In this document: positions 8,404-17,174 of the stretch, in pieces | Layout: each line of letters opens with the position of its first letter | How positions within the stretch are numbered: position 1 is the stretch's first letter | NCBI GenBank assembly: GCA_002390845.1 | Contig: DGQT01000052.1 | Coordinates: 1-64,000 of the forward strand | Length of the DNA stretch: 64,000 nt | Source: Chitinophagaceae bacterium UBA4407 | GTDB lineage: Bacteria > Bacteroidota > Bacteroidia > Chitinophagales > Chitinophagaceae | Direction: 5' to 3' | Translations under genes and position numbers: made by a program | The notes under the pieces: generated by a model | What the model saw: only the letters and a program-made list of their open reading frames with translations | Told to the model about the DNA's origin: nothing | The model's database searches: none

Positions 8404-8452
8404 CTGTACAAGCTTGCGGCCCAACGAAAGCTTCATAATAATTCTGGTGCCG
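8404..8452. repeat. Degenerate right arm of dispersed repeat
   Basis: CTGTACAAGCTTGCGGCCCA followed by ACGAAAGCTTCATAATAATTCTGG follows the arm pattern GTACAAG...GC..C.CAACGAAAGCTTCAT with several core mismatches. Confidence 0.5.
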
Positions 8453-8537
8453 GATACATATAAATATTCGCAAGAAAAGGTAAAACGCCACACTTGCCCC
8501 AAAACAGGAACAATTAACCCAACGCATACAATACACC

Positions 8538-8621
8538 GATAATGCCATAAACCATCATGTATATACTTTGCATTGCTTAACAGCAGATGAAATAAAAATA
8601 GTGGAAGAGGTGGGCGATTGA
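8538..8621 (+). pseudogene. Decayed C-terminal tail (copy 2)
   Basis: Encodes DNAINHHVYTLHCLTADEIK then IVEEVGD and a stop, clearly homologous to 7481-7558 both in protein and in DNA (about 75 bp align). The conserved YG is replaced by HC, as expected of decay. No start codon and no upstream domain are present. Confidence 0.5.
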
Positions 8622-8654
8622 TGTGTTGTTACCGTTAACATTCGCTATGGTAAA

Positions 8655-8735
8655 AGCTCAATATATAATCTGAACGTAAAAGTGTGCGACGCAACAAAAG
8701 CTTCATGCTTATTCTTTAGCCTGGCTCATAAAAAT
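8655..8735. repeat. Right arm of dispersed repeat
   Basis: AAGCTCAATATATAATCTGAAC leads into core GTAAAAGTGTGCGACGCAAC (8676-8695), AAAAGCTTCAT and outer end GCCTGGCTCATAAAAA. The end lies 30 bp from the stop of the LUD gene. Confidence 0.8.
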
Positions 8736-8764
8736 CCCCACTTCTAAATAAATAAATAAATGAA

Positions 8765-9400
8765 TTATTGTTCTACCAAAAAGCAAAAAACTTCTTTGGG
8801 GCCGTGTACGCCAACAACCAGTGTTTTCTCGATATCGGCAGTTCTGCTGGGGCCTGAAGCGAATGTAATAAGAGAGGGAATGTTTTGCTGGTATTTATCT
8901 TTTGTTAGCAAAAGGGCGTCTTTAATATCGTACACCAATTGGTGTGTGTATGCAATGCAGATGTGTACCGGTGCATACACGCTTACCGTGCGGCCACTCT
9001 GCTGGGCGCTGCTAAGCACAATACTGGCTGTTCTTGCAACCAGGCATTCGCAACCGGTTAGCGAAACATCGCAGTTATAAAGATCGTTTGTAAAATGTTG
9101 GTTTAAACCGGCGTTTACAAGGGTTGACTTAAGCACATCTTCGCGGCAATAAATTTTTTCCCATTTGCGTGTTTCAAAAAGTACCTGCAGTTGTTGTACC
9201 ATTTCTTTTTCATCGAAACAAAAGGAAAACCTACCCTGTAGTTTGGTAAAGTTTTCTGCGAATTCTATTTCTGCATCCTGCGATGCGGGAAGAAAAACAC
9301 TTTCAGCTCCTTCGCTTTGTGGAAACGGAACAGGCACTGGTGTACTCAGTGCCTGTCTTATCTTTTTTAAAATAATTTCTTTTGAATTAGATACTTTCAT
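8765..9400 (-). CDS. LUD-domain protein (LutC/YkgG family)
   Basis: 211-residue LUD-domain protein of the LutC/YkgG family. LutC is part of the LutABC iron-sulfur complex that oxidises L-lactate. Seen here: an N-terminal helix (SKEIILKKIRQAL), the central D.SLTGCECLVARTASIVL block at about residues 110-127, and the family's end signature GPSRTADIEKTLVVGVHGP at about 182-200. Length is normal. It overlaps the ftsH stop by four bases (ATGA), so the two are translationally coupled; that gene order also occurs in other Bacteroidota as far as I recall. lutA and lutB are absent from the window, so a lactate role is unproven here. Confidence 0.85.
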   Translation of the reverse strand: MKVSNSKEIILKKIRQALSTPVPVPFPQSEGAESVFLPASQDAEIEFAENFTKLQGRFSFCFDEKEMVQQLQVLFETRKWEKIYCREDVLKSTLVNAGLNQHFTNDLYNCDVSLTGCECLVARTASIVLSSAQQSGRTVSVYAPVHICIAYTHQLVYDIKDALLLTKDKYQQNIPSLITFASGPSRTADIEKTLVVGVHGPKEVFCFLVEQ

Positions 9401-11481
9401 GATTCTCCAATTTTCAGGGAAGGTACATGTACCCCGCTGTCATAAGGCGGTACCCCGTCGCTTACCGGGCCACTACCTGAATGGTGTTCTTCGGTGCCAT
9501 TGGGATCAACATCTAAAAGCTTTTTTTCTTCATAAGGCCTTTTGCCGATCAGTGCTTCCACATCGCTCTTAAACAGCACTTCTTTTGTTAAGAGTTCTTT
9601 GGCAAGTTTGGAAACATCTTCCTTATGTTCGGTCAACAGTTTTTTTGTTATTACGTAAGCTGCGTCAATAATTCTTCTTACCTCTTCGTCAATCAGTTTT
9701 CCTGTTTCTTCGCTGTAAGGTTTTGTAAAGGTATTTTCCTGTGTAGGATCGTAAAAACTTACATTTCCTATTTTCTCACTCATACCGTAAACAGTGATCA
9801 TTGAATAGGCAATCCTTGTTATTTGCTGAAGGTCGTTGGAAGCGCCGGTAGAAATTTTTCCAAAGAAGATTTCCTCACTTGCTCTTCCACCCAATGTCAT
9901 ACAAATCTGATCCATCAACTGGTCGGTATTGTAAAGATATTGTTCCTTTGGCGTGTATTGTGCATAGCCCAAGGCTGCTGTACCTCTTGGTACAATGGTA
10001 ACTTTTAATAAAGGGTAAGCGTGTTCTAAAAACCAGCCGCAGATGGCATGTCCTGCTTCGTGGTAGGCGATGATTTCTTTTTCTTCAGGTAAAATAATTT
10101 TATTTTTCTTTTCAAGACCGCCGATAACCCTGTCGATGGCATCCTGAAAATCGGCCATATCTACAGCGTCTTTACCTTTTCTGGCCGCAATTAAAGCAGC
10201 CTCGTTACAAACGTTGGCAATATCGGCACCCGCAAAACCGGGAGTTTGTTCGGCCAGCTTGTGAATATCTAAAGTTTGTGAAATCTTAATTGGTTTCAGG
10301 TGCACAAGGAATATAGTTTCTCTTCCTTTTACATCCGGTTTATCAATAGAGATCTGCCTGTCGAAACGGCCCGGACGCAGCAGTGCGGTATCCAGTACAT
10401 CAGGCCTGTTGGTTGCAGCAAGGATGATAATACCAACGTCGCCGGCAAATCCATCCATTTCAACAAGCAACTGATTCAGTGTGTTTTCCCTCTCATCGTT
10501 GCTCATAATGGCATTACGGCCACGGGCACGGCCAATTGCATCAATTTCATCTATGAAAATAATACAGGGCGCTTTTTCACGGGCAGTTTTAAATAAATCA
10601 CGCACCCTGCTTGCCCCTACCCCCACGAACATTTCTACGAAATCACTTCCGCTTAAGCTAAAGAAGGGAACCTGAGCTTCGCCTGCAACTGCCTTCGCCA
10701 ACAGGGTTTTACCAGTTCCGGGAGGGCCTATCAACAAAGCACCTTTTGGTATTTTACCACCCAAAGCCGTATACTTTTTAGGGTTCTTCAGAAAATCAAC
10801 GATCTCCATTACCTCTACTTTAGCTTCGTCCAAACCAGCAACATCTGCAAAAGTTACATTTACTTTTGCGCCTTTATCAAACAACTGTGCTTTTGACTTA
10901 CCAATACTAAAAATGCCACCAGGCCCGCCACCACCTGCAGGGCCACCCATCTTACGCATCAATAAAACCCACAACCCCACAAATAAAAGTATAGTTAATA
11001 CTGTTTGTGCAACAGGCCCCAGCCACTCAACTTCACTTACCACCTTCTCGTCAACAGGGGGTAATCCCGGGTTTTGTTTTTTAAATTCATCCATGCTCCT
11101 GTGATAGCTCTCCCAGTCTGTAACTTTAAACTCAAATACAGGATGGGTTGAATCAAAATTTACAGTGATGTCTTTAAAATTTTCGGCATAATAGCCTTTA
11201 CTGAGACTGTCTTTGTAAATGTAAACCCGAACCGCCAGCTTGTTCATAATCAGGTCTAACTTCCTTACATCTCCTTTAGCCAGCATGTTCTGCTGAAATT
11301 CCTGCGAGGTAATCGTTCTTGAATCTGCATTACCTAAATTCAGAAATTGATACCCTATCAGTATAATTGCGATCAAACCATAAATCCAGTAAATGCTGAA
11401 ACGCGGAGGTTTTTTGCTCCCCTTATCGTCGCCGCTCCTATTTGTAATCTCGGGCTTTATTTTATTATCTTCTTGTGCCAT
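9397..11481 (-). CDS. ftsH: ATP-dependent zinc metalloprotease FtsH
   Basis: 694-residue membrane-anchored AAA+ protease that removes misassembled membrane proteins and short-lived regulators. Order: cytosolic N-terminus, helix 1 at about 30-47, periplasmic domain, helix 2 at about 158-176, then a glycine-rich linker. The AAA+ module has Walker A GPPGTGKT at about 251, Walker B CIIFIDEIDAIG and the second region of homology DTALLRPGRFDRQ. The zinc site is HEAGH at about 474-478. The C-terminus is acidic and longer than in E. coli. It follows rsfS by 72 bp and overlaps the LUD gene, forming a minus-strand operon rsfS-ftsH-LUD. All catalytic motifs are intact. Confidence 0.97.
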   Translation of the reverse strand: MAQEDNKIKPEITNRSGDDKGSKKPPRFSIYWIYGLIAIILIGYQFLNLGNADSRTITSQEFQQNMLAKGDVRKLDLIMNKLAVRVYIYKDSLSKGYYAENFKDITVNFDSTHPVFEFKVTDWESYHRSMDEFKKQNPGLPPVDEKVVSEVEWLGPVAQTVLTILLFVGLWVLLMRKMGGPAGGGGPGGIFSIGKSKAQLFDKGAKVNVTFADVAGLDEAKVEVMEIVDFLKNPKKYTALGGKIPKGALLIGPPGTGKTLLAKAVAGEAQVPFFSLSGSDFVEMFVGVGASRVRDLFKTAREKAPCIIFIDEIDAIGRARGRNAIMSNDERENTLNQLLVEMDGFAGDVGIIILAATNRPDVLDTALLRPGRFDRQISIDKPDVKGRETIFLVHLKPIKISQTLDIHKLAEQTPGFAGADIANVCNEAALIAARKGKDAVDMADFQDAIDRVIGGLEKKNKIILPEEKEIIAYHEAGHAICGWFLEHAYPLLKVTIVPRGTAALGYAQYTPKEQYLYNTDQLMDQICMTLGGRASEEIFFGKISTGASNDLQQITRIAYSMITVYGMSEKIGNVSFYDPTQENTFTKPYSEETGKLIDEEVRRIIDAAYVITKKLLTEHKEDVSKLAKELLTKEVLFKSDVEALIGKRPYEEKKLLDVDPNGTEEHHSGSGPVSDGVPPYDSGVHVPSLKIGES

Positions 11482-11553
11482 ATTTTTCTTGCTTCTCGCT
11501 GTGTATTAATGCTTTTTTATAAGAAATGTTCTCTGCCGGGACAAAATAAATTA

Positions 11554-11961
11554 TTAAATATCATTATGCTCTGTTAAAGCAGCGTCACTCCATAATTCTT
11601 CCAGTTCATAAAATTTTCGAATTTCAGGCTGCATTACGTGTATAACAATGTTTACATAATCTACCAATACCCATTGCATTGCCTGGTGGCCTTCATGTCG
11701 GTAGGGCGTTTCACCACAATCTTCTTTTACTTTGTGTTCAACAAAATCTGCGATAGCTTTAACCTGTGTGGTACTGGTTGCCTGACATATAACAAAAAAA
11801 TCTGCCATTGCCTCCGGAATCTTACGCAAATCGAGCGATACAATGTTTTCGCCCTTTTTTTCCTGGATGGCTTTTATTACAGTTTTAAAAAATTTAGAAT
11901 TTTTTGCAAGCTTTCCTGCGTTTGTATTTTTTCGGTTGGCCAAAAGCGATAAAGTTTCCAA
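11554..11961 (-). CDS. rsfS: Ribosome silencing factor RsfS (Iojap)
   Basis: 135-residue Iojap/RsfS protein, which binds L14 on the large ribosomal subunit and blocks joining with the small subunit when nutrients run out. The family core is present: a helical N-terminus, DLRKIPEAMADFFVICQATS at about residues 44-63, TQVKAIADFVEHKVKE, and GHQAMQWVLVDYVNIVIHVM leading to FYELEELWSDA. The conserved tryptophan and LEELW end are intact. First gene of the rsfS-ftsH-LUD unit; a dispersed-repeat arm lies 30 bp upstream of its start. Confidence 0.93.
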   Translation of the reverse strand: METLSLLANRKNTNAGKLAKNSKFFKTVIKAIQEKKGENIVSLDLRKIPEAMADFFVICQATSTTQVKAIADFVEHKVKEDCGETPYRHEGHQAMQWVLVDYVNIVIHVMQPEIRKFYELEELWSDAALTEHNDI

Positions 11962-11990
11962 TAATCTATAAGATTTAAATGAATTAATTT

Positions 11991-12058
11991 TTTTTATGGG
12001 CCGGGCGTCTATTCTTTAATGGGCTTTTCTTGCGTCGCACTCTTGTACAATTGAATAC
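11991..12058. repeat. Left arm of dispersed repeat
   Basis: TTTTTTATGGGCCGGGCG outer end and core CTTGCGTCGCACTCTTGTAC at 12029-12048. No right arm before birA. Lies in the gap between the divergent rsfS and birA. Confidence 0.75.
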
Positions 12059-12165
12059 TTTGCATCGTTTAACTTTAGTTTTCTTAATCCTGAAAAATAA
12101 CTGAAGTTGCTAAACCCAAATAATAAACCAAGAACTGTTTAATTTGCGCAAAAATAGTAATTCTT

Positions 12166-12927
12166 TTGCCTGCTACATCTACAAATCATTCGCTTGGAAT
12201 ACCATTTATAGAAATATTTTCCGTTGAAAGTACCAACAACTATGCCATGCAACTTGTGCAGGAGGGCTTCGCCGGGCATGGTGCTGCATGCTATGCATAC
12301 GAGCAAACTGCCGGAAAAGGGCAACGTGGAAAAGCGTGGCACGCGCAAGCCGGTGAAAACATTACAATCTCTGTTGTGTTTAATACCAATAGCTTACAGG
12401 TTTCCACTCAATTTGCTTTTAATATGACAATCGCACTGGGTGTTTGCGATTTTTTACGAATTTATACAGCAGGTGATACTTTTATAAAATGGCCAAATGA
12501 TTTATATTGGCGTGACAGAAAGGCAGGGGGTATTTTGATCGAAAACATCATACGTGGCAAAGAATGGCAGTGGGCGGTGGCTGGAATTGGAATCAACGTG
12601 AATCAAACATTGTTCGATACAACGCTAACTAACCCTGTATCGTTAAAGCAAATTACCGGAAAAGAGCATAACCCGGTTTTGCTTGCAAAAGAATTGTGCA
12701 AAAGCCTTGAATACAGGTACAATCAACTATTAAGTTCAGGAGCACCTTCTATACTTGAGGACTACAATGGCGTTTTGTATAAAAGGGGTAATCAAATTAA
12801 ACTAAAAAAAGATAACGCCGTTTTTGAATGCATACTTAAGGGCGTAGATATTTTTGGCAAATTACTGGTTGTCCGCAATCTGGAGGAAAGCTTTAATACG
12901 GGTGAAGTAGAGTGGGTATTTAACTGA
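12166..12927 (+). CDS. birA: Biotin-[acetyl-CoA-carboxylase] ligase
   Basis: 253-residue biotin protein ligase that attaches biotin to the carboxyl-carrier subunit of acetyl-CoA carboxylase. It lacks the N-terminal DNA-binding domain of E. coli BirA, as is usual in Bacteroidota. Motifs: FSVESTNNYAM at about residues 18-28 (substrate contact), EQTAGKGQRGKAWHA at about 46-60 (the GRGRRGR biotinyl-AMP loop), and FIKWPNDLYWRDRKAGGILIEN at about 106-127. The start is the TTG at 12166: the next in-frame ATG (residue 28) would remove the STNNY motif. It overlaps the convergent gene at 12920 by eight bases. Confidence 0.92.
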   Translation: MPATSTNHSLGIPFIEIFSVESTNNYAMQLVQEGFAGHGAACYAYEQTAGKGQRGKAWHAQAGENITISVVFNTNSLQVSTQFAFNMTIALGVCDFLRIYTAGDTFIKWPNDLYWRDRKAGGILIENIIRGKEWQWAVAGIGINVNQTLFDTTLTNPVSLKQITGKEHNPVLLAKELCKSLEYRYNQLLSSGAPSILEDYNGVLYKRGNQIKLKKDNAVFECILKGVDIFGKLLVVRNLEESFNTGEVEWVFN

Positions 12928-13252
12928 TGTTAATACAGGCTAGTGACTCTTTATTACTTTCTTTCTCCCTAGCTTCAATTTCAAAGCGGTTATTGTGATA
13001 TCCGTTTTTTATTGTTTCCCAAACATAGAATAAAATAAACTTTATAAAGCCATAATGCCTGAACTGCATGATATGCGTGAGTTCATGCCGCAGCCAGCGC
13101 TTATTTTCAATCAGTTCATTTTTTCCTGATCCCCATAAGTGAATCGTGCTGCCAACTACAATAGCCATTTTTTCTGACCGAAGTATTTTTGCTGCAATTC
13201 TTGCTATAATTGAATTTTCCCTAATGAATATTTTCTTGGAAGAATTGAACAT
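12920..13252 (-). CDS. Small HExxH protein (DUF4157-like), unknown
   Basis: 110 residues. The central sequence RHELTHIMQFRHYG at about residues 55-68 carries an HExxH zinc-binding motif and the following Q, as in small Bacteroidota proteins related to the DUF4157/peptidase-like fold. The conserved end FEIEAREKE gives a candidate third ligand. No signal peptide is present. It is much shorter than a full metalloprotease, and whether it cleaves anything is unknown. The gene is convergent with birA and shares eight bases at the 3' end. Confidence 0.65.
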   Translation of the reverse strand: MFNSSKKIFIRENSIIARIAAKILRSEKMAIVVGSTIHLWGSGKNELIENKRWLRHELTHIMQFRHYGFIKFILFYVWETIKNGYHNNRFEIEAREKESNKESLACINIS

Positions 13253-13343
13253 ATCAGCACTTATTTTTTAATGAGATTGCTCTAAAGCTACTTGATGAAA
13301 TTATTTTTTACAGTACAATATCTCAAAAATGAATTCAAGGCAG

Positions 13344-13442
13344 TATGCCACGCTTCGCGTAAATGTTGCCATGAAAGTGGAACTGTGAAACGAGCGTGGC
13401 AAGTAAAGCCTCATAGATATTCAATTGCCCGGCTCAAAAAAC
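13344..13442. repeat. Right arm of dispersed repeat, GCGTGGCAAG type
   Basis: Starts ATGCCACGCTTCGCGTAAAT, contains GCCATGAAAGTGGAACTGTG and AAACGAGCGTGGCAAG, and ends CCCGGCTCAAAAAA five bases from the stop of the 13448 gene. Closely similar copies end at 28287 and 58828. Confidence 0.8.
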
Positions 13443-13447
13443 ACCCT

Positions 13448-15253
13448 TTATTTATTTAACTGCAATATTTGTATAGACGACGGATGCACTTCATCGTGAT
13501 AAATTTTAATTGTTGCTTTTTTAAAATCGCTATCGTTTGCCGTGGGAATGTTTAAGAATTGCTGCGGATTCCTGTCAACAAGCGGAAACCAACTGCTTTG
13601 CACCTGGATCATAATTCTATGCCCCTTTAAAAAAGTATGAGCAGTTGAATTTAATTCAAGTTTTATTGGCGTAACCTGGTTGGGAATAAGAGGTTCGGGC
13701 TTCTCAAAACTATTGCGAAACTTACCACGGAGCACTTCGGCACGCACAAGTTGTTGTGTATGCTTTTCGTTGGGTAGCACATCAATAACTTTTACAATAA
13801 AATCGGCATCGGTACCACTGGTACTTACAAAAAGGTCGGCGGTTATCGGGCCGCAAATGGTAATATCATTGTCTAAAATATTACTTTCAAAATACAATAC
13901 ATCTGAACGCTGCGAGGCAAAACTTTGGTCTGCGCTCAAATATTCACTCAACCTGTCGCTTGATTTTCTGTTGAGATAAGGCACCGGGTTTGCCGGATCT
14001 GAAACATACTCATCAAGCCCTTTTACCGTACCATTTTGTAACAATAATGTATGGTTGTTATTCAGCAGCCATTTTGATGTCGTGGTTTCTTTTGGCGGCC
14101 ATTGTGTAAAAGACTTCCACTCATTACTTCCGGTTACAAAAACAGTTGCTTCGCCTGTTTTAAATTCACCTTTATCTTTTAAGTAGTGGTTGAAAAAATC
14201 CAGTTCTATCTGTTGAAAATAAGCGTTGGTATTGCTGCCAAAGTTGTACGTTTCAAAACTGCTCCAGTCTTTACGTTCCCAGCCACCATGCGTCCACGGG
14301 CCCATGATAATTTTGTTATCGTTAACCGGGTTTTGCTTTTCAATAGCCTCGTAAGTGCTCAATGCACCAAACATGTCTTCTGCATCGAACCAACCACCAA
14401 CCACCAGTGTTGCAGGTTTAATATTGGTAAGATGTTTGCGAATGTTGCGCGCCTGCCAGTAAGCATCGTTTGTGCTATGTTCAAGATACTCGTTCCATAT
14501 CTTACTCTGGTTGTGAAAATAAAGGTTGTTAAGGTTTTTTATTGCTCCTGCCTTAAGGTAAAAGCTATATGCATCTTCAATTTTAATGTCGCCGTTTACT
14601 TCGGGGTTTTCTTCGCGGGGAGCATCCCTTGGATGGTCGAAGAAATTAAGGAAACTAAAATTATCCATCAGGTAAAAAGCACCACGGTGGTAAGCATCAT
14701 CGCCTTCAAACTCATCGGTAACAGGGGCTTGAGGTGATACTGCTTTAATAGCCGGGTGTGCATTTGGTAGCGATGCGGTTGCATAAAACCCGGGGTAAGA
14801 AATACCATAAATACCCACCTTACCATTATTGTTGTCAATGTTTTTCAGCAGCCAGTCAATGGTGTCGTAAGCATCACTGCTTTCATCTACATCTTTATTA
14901 TTTTCTTTATGGTCAATGGCTGGTGTCATTTCCTTAAACTGCCCTTCACTCATATGCCTGCCACGTACATCCTGGTACACAAAAATGTAATTTTCTTTTT
15001 CAAACAGAGGGTTTGGACCCAGGTTTCTTTTAAAATTCTGCTCCCCGTATGGCGCACAGGAGTAAGGTGTGCGTTCAATCATAAAAGCATGCTTTTCGGC
15101 GTTGCTTAAAGGAATATAAATTGATGTAAAAAGTTTTGTACCATCACGCATAGGCACCATGCGCTCTATTTTTTTATAGCCGCTTTCAGGTTGTTGTGCA
15201 CAAGAACAAAAAAAGCAAGCAGTAAACAAGATTAAAAATGATGCTGTTTTCAT
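13448..15253 (-). CDS. CocE/NonD-family hydrolase, lipoprotein
   Basis: 601-residue serine hydrolase of the CocE/NonD (S15) family, which includes alpha-amino-acid ester hydrolases and cephalosporin acylases. The N-terminus MKTASFLILFTACFFCSCAQ is a lipoprotein signal with the anchor cysteine at about residue 19, so it should sit on a membrane facing the periplasm or outside. Catalytic triad: serine in GIYGISYPGF at about residue 153, aspartate in VGGWFDAEDMFG at about 289, histidine in MGPWTHGGW at about 323. The C-terminal third is the beta-sandwich (VSTSGTDADFIVKVIDV, HRIMIQVQSSWFP). Length fits the family. Natural substrate unknown. Single-gene unit bounded by repeat arms. Confidence 0.9.
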   Translation of the reverse strand: MKTASFLILFTACFFCSCAQQPESGYKKIERMVPMRDGTKLFTSIYIPLSNAEKHAFMIERTPYSCAPYGEQNFKRNLGPNPLFEKENYIFVYQDVRGRHMSEGQFKEMTPAIDHKENNKDVDESSDAYDTIDWLLKNIDNNNGKVGIYGISYPGFYATASLPNAHPAIKAVSPQAPVTDEFEGDDAYHRGAFYLMDNFSFLNFFDHPRDAPREENPEVNGDIKIEDAYSFYLKAGAIKNLNNLYFHNQSKIWNEYLEHSTNDAYWQARNIRKHLTNIKPATLVVGGWFDAEDMFGALSTYEAIEKQNPVNDNKIIMGPWTHGGWERKDWSSFETYNFGSNTNAYFQQIELDFFNHYLKDKGEFKTGEATVFVTGSNEWKSFTQWPPKETTTSKWLLNNNHTLLLQNGTVKGLDEYVSDPANPVPYLNRKSSDRLSEYLSADQSFASQRSDVLYFESNILDNDITICGPITADLFVSTSGTDADFIVKVIDVLPNEKHTQQLVRAEVLRGKFRNSFEKPEPLIPNQVTPIKLELNSTAHTFLKGHRIMIQVQSSWFPLVDRNPQQFLNIPTANDSDFKKATIKIYHDEVHPSSIQILQLNK

Positions 15254-15367
15254 AAAATTATTTAATGAATAACGAAATTAATCGTTTTGATAAAGCATGA
15301 ATTATTTTGTGATTAATGGCACCCCCGTAAGTTGCACAAAATACAATGATGATACCAGCTTAAGTTT

Positions 15368-15402
15368 ATCATGGCATCGCCTGTTGCGTCGCAATCACTT
15401 TA
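15368..15402. repeat. Left-arm fragment of dispersed repeat
   Basis: ATCATGGCATCGCCTGTTGC followed by GTCGCAATCACTTTAT. It has the ATGGCATCGCCTGTTGCGTCGCA outer form found at 16970, 19678 and 63565, with a disrupted inner core. Confidence 0.55.
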
Positions 15403-15466
15403 TCTGTATAACTATGGTGAGCATAAACAGCCATGAAATCCACACATGAAAATTAAAAGACCTGCA

Positions 15467-16138
15467 TTATTGCTGTTTAAACATCCATAAAAGAATTGGC
15501 TTGCGGGATGAATCGATTGTTTTTGAAAGGGTTTTAAGAAAGTTACCAGATACCATTGCACAACCGAGGCTGTTGCAAACAGGCAATGGGTCTACTTCAT
15601 TATCTGGCACCAGATAGTAGCTATGCAGTACGATGTTTCTTTTGAAAGCATTGCTGTTGCTGCTATCCAGGCCATATAGTTTATATGCTGTGCCAAACCT
15701 TCCGTTGTATTTAAGCCCCACTTTGTACCGGCCAAGCGACGAACATCCTGAACCTGGCGTGTTGGAAAATCTTGGATTCTCTAGAAACGAACTATTGCAG
15801 GAGCCATGCGCCACAAGCCCCGAACTGAGTATTAAATCCTGTTGTAGGCTATAAACAAAAAACCTGTTTTTACCTGCAGGCAGGCTCATGTCTGCAAAAA
15901 AACATACCGATGTATTAAACCCGTGCTGATGGCAATATGCGTTTGCTTTGCTGCCAAAGCTTTGGAGTTTTTTTAGTTCTCCAGGTTGCTGCCCGAAGGT
16001 TTTGAGAGCGGGTGAATGATCTTTGAAAGATATTGGATAGCCAAAATAAAAAACGGTTACAAATATTGTAAGCAGCACCAATACAGAGATAATTTTTATA
16101 GCAAACCGCAGCATAACGCTCAGATTCAGTATTTGCAA
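15467..16138 (-). CDS. Murein L,D-transpeptidase-like protein (YkuD_2)
   Basis: 223-residue predicted periplasmic enzyme of the L,D-transpeptidase catalytic-domain-like (YkuD_2) family. An N-terminal helix anchors it (about residues 10-32); the ATG at 16114 is an equally good start. The family block runs from GSCNSSFLENPRFSNTPGSG to CSSLGRYKVG at about 113-141, then AYKLYGLDSSNSNAFKR, the histidine in IVLHSYYLVP at about 173, and the putative nucleophile cysteine in CNSLGCAMVS at about 194. All of these are intact. It lies 27 bp after comB on the same strand and probably shares its transcript, without an obvious functional link. The actual reaction has rarely been tested in this subfamily. 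Confidence 0.85.
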   Translation of the reverse strand: MQILNLSVMLRFAIKIISVLVLLTIFVTVFYFGYPISFKDHSPALKTFGQQPGELKKLQSFGSKANAYCHQHGFNTSVCFFADMSLPAGKNRFFVYSLQQDLILSSGLVAHGSCNSSFLENPRFSNTPGSGCSSLGRYKVGLKYNGRFGTAYKLYGLDSSNSNAFKRNIVLHSYYLVPDNEVDPLPVCNSLGCAMVSGNFLKTLSKTIDSSRKPILLWMFKQQ

Positions 16139-16164
16139 CGTTCCATAAAAAGGGAAGTACTTTA

Positions 16165-16896
16165 TTAATTTCCACTTGCTGCAATCAGCGCCCCGGCTTC
16201 ATAAACAGGCAGTATGTTTGCTACATCGGGTGTTACACAATATTCCAGATCCTTTTCCAACCCAAAGGCAGAAAGCCGGTGCCAATGTGTGGTTCTTCTT
16301 ATAAAACTATACATATCGTTTTTATGCAGATTATACATGTCTTCGGCCATTAAACTGCTGTCGCAATGAATGGTAAAGTTTTCTTTAATGCGGTTAATCA
16401 CTGCCCCGGCAAACAAAGTATCTTCCAGGTTAAAACGGTTTTTCCATGCCGAGCATCCAAGAATTACATTTCTGTTTGTTTTTAAAAGATGGTTGCACAC
16501 AGCAGACAGGTTGGGAAATGAACCCGTAAGAACTTCCGATGCACCTTTCTCTAAAGCCATATGCAATAGCTTGGTTCCATTTGTAGTAGTAAGTACCAGG
16601 GTTTTGCCGTTAATAAATTCACGGGGGTATTCTGCCGGTGAGTTGCCATGCTGAAGGCCTTCAATTATTTTACCGTCCCTTTCCCCGGCTGTAATTGCGT
16701 TAAGTTTTTTGCCAATATTAATACAGTCTTCTACCTGGGCTACCGGAATAATTTTTTCAGCACCGTTGTATAAAGCCGTGGCCATTGTAGATGTAGCACG
16801 AAAAACATCAATGATCACAACAATGCTATTACTAACTTCATAAAGGTTTAAAAGGCCGGGCGACAATATCGTGTGCAGAAATGGTTTTGTTTGCAT
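16165..16896 (-). CDS. 2-phosphosulfolactate phosphatase (ComB family)
   Basis: About 243 residues of the ComB family, Mg2+-dependent acid phosphatases named for the second step of coenzyme M synthesis in archaea. In bacteria without coenzyme M the substrate is uncertain. Signature blocks: VVIIDVFRATSTMATALYNG at about residues 25-44, AGERDGKIIEGLQHGNSPAEY at about 69-89, and LTTTNGTKLL at about 101-110. The end DVANILPVYEAGAL is also typical. I chose the ATG at 16896 because the longer frame from 16914 adds MYICCL only. It is followed by the transpeptidase-like gene after 27 bp. Confidence 0.85.
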   Translation of the reverse strand: MQTKPFLHTILSPGLLNLYEVSNSIVVIIDVFRATSTMATALYNGAEKIIPVAQVEDCINIGKKLNAITAGERDGKIIEGLQHGNSPAEYPREFINGKTLVLTTTNGTKLLHMALEKGASEVLTGSFPNLSAVCNHLLKTNRNVILGCSAWKNRFNLEDTLFAGAVINRIKENFTIHCDSSLMAEDMYNLHKNDMYSFIRRTTHWHRLSAFGLEKDLEYCVTPDVANILPVYEAGALIAASGN

Positions 16897-16944
16897 AAGG
16901 CAGCAAATATACATACACCTGTATAACTGTTATTTCAGGCTCAC

Positions 16945-17120
16945 TTTTTTGGGCCGGGCATTTGTATTTCATGGCATCGGCTCTTGCGTCGCACACTTGT
17001 GCGGTTGGAACGTTTGGCAGCAGCGTGCACCCGGATGCAAAAGCTGAATTATTTGCTGAACGTACAAGTGTGCGACGCAAGAAAAGCTTAATAATTATTG
17101 TTTAGCCCGGTTCAGAAAAA
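16945..17120. repeat. Dispersed long inverted repeat, both arms
   Basis: Outer ends TTTTTTGGGCCGGGC and AGCCCGGTTCAGAAAAA; cores CTTGCGTCGCACACTTGTGC (16983-17002) and GTACAAGTGTGCGACGCAAG (17062-17081). The 59-bp interior with GTGCACCCGGATGCAAAAG is the reverse complement of the interior at 19706-19763. Confidence 0.92.
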
Positions 17121-17174
17121 CGAATTTGGGGAATTGATTATTTGGTAATTCGTTGATGAAAAAGCATTATCAAA

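Larger units (their letters stand above)
8259..8764. other. Repeat-rich gap with enzyme-tail remnant
   Basis: 506 bp that hold a degenerate right arm (8404-8452), the second enzyme-tail remnant (8538-8621) and a good right arm (8655-8735). No intact gene. Confidence 0.7.
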
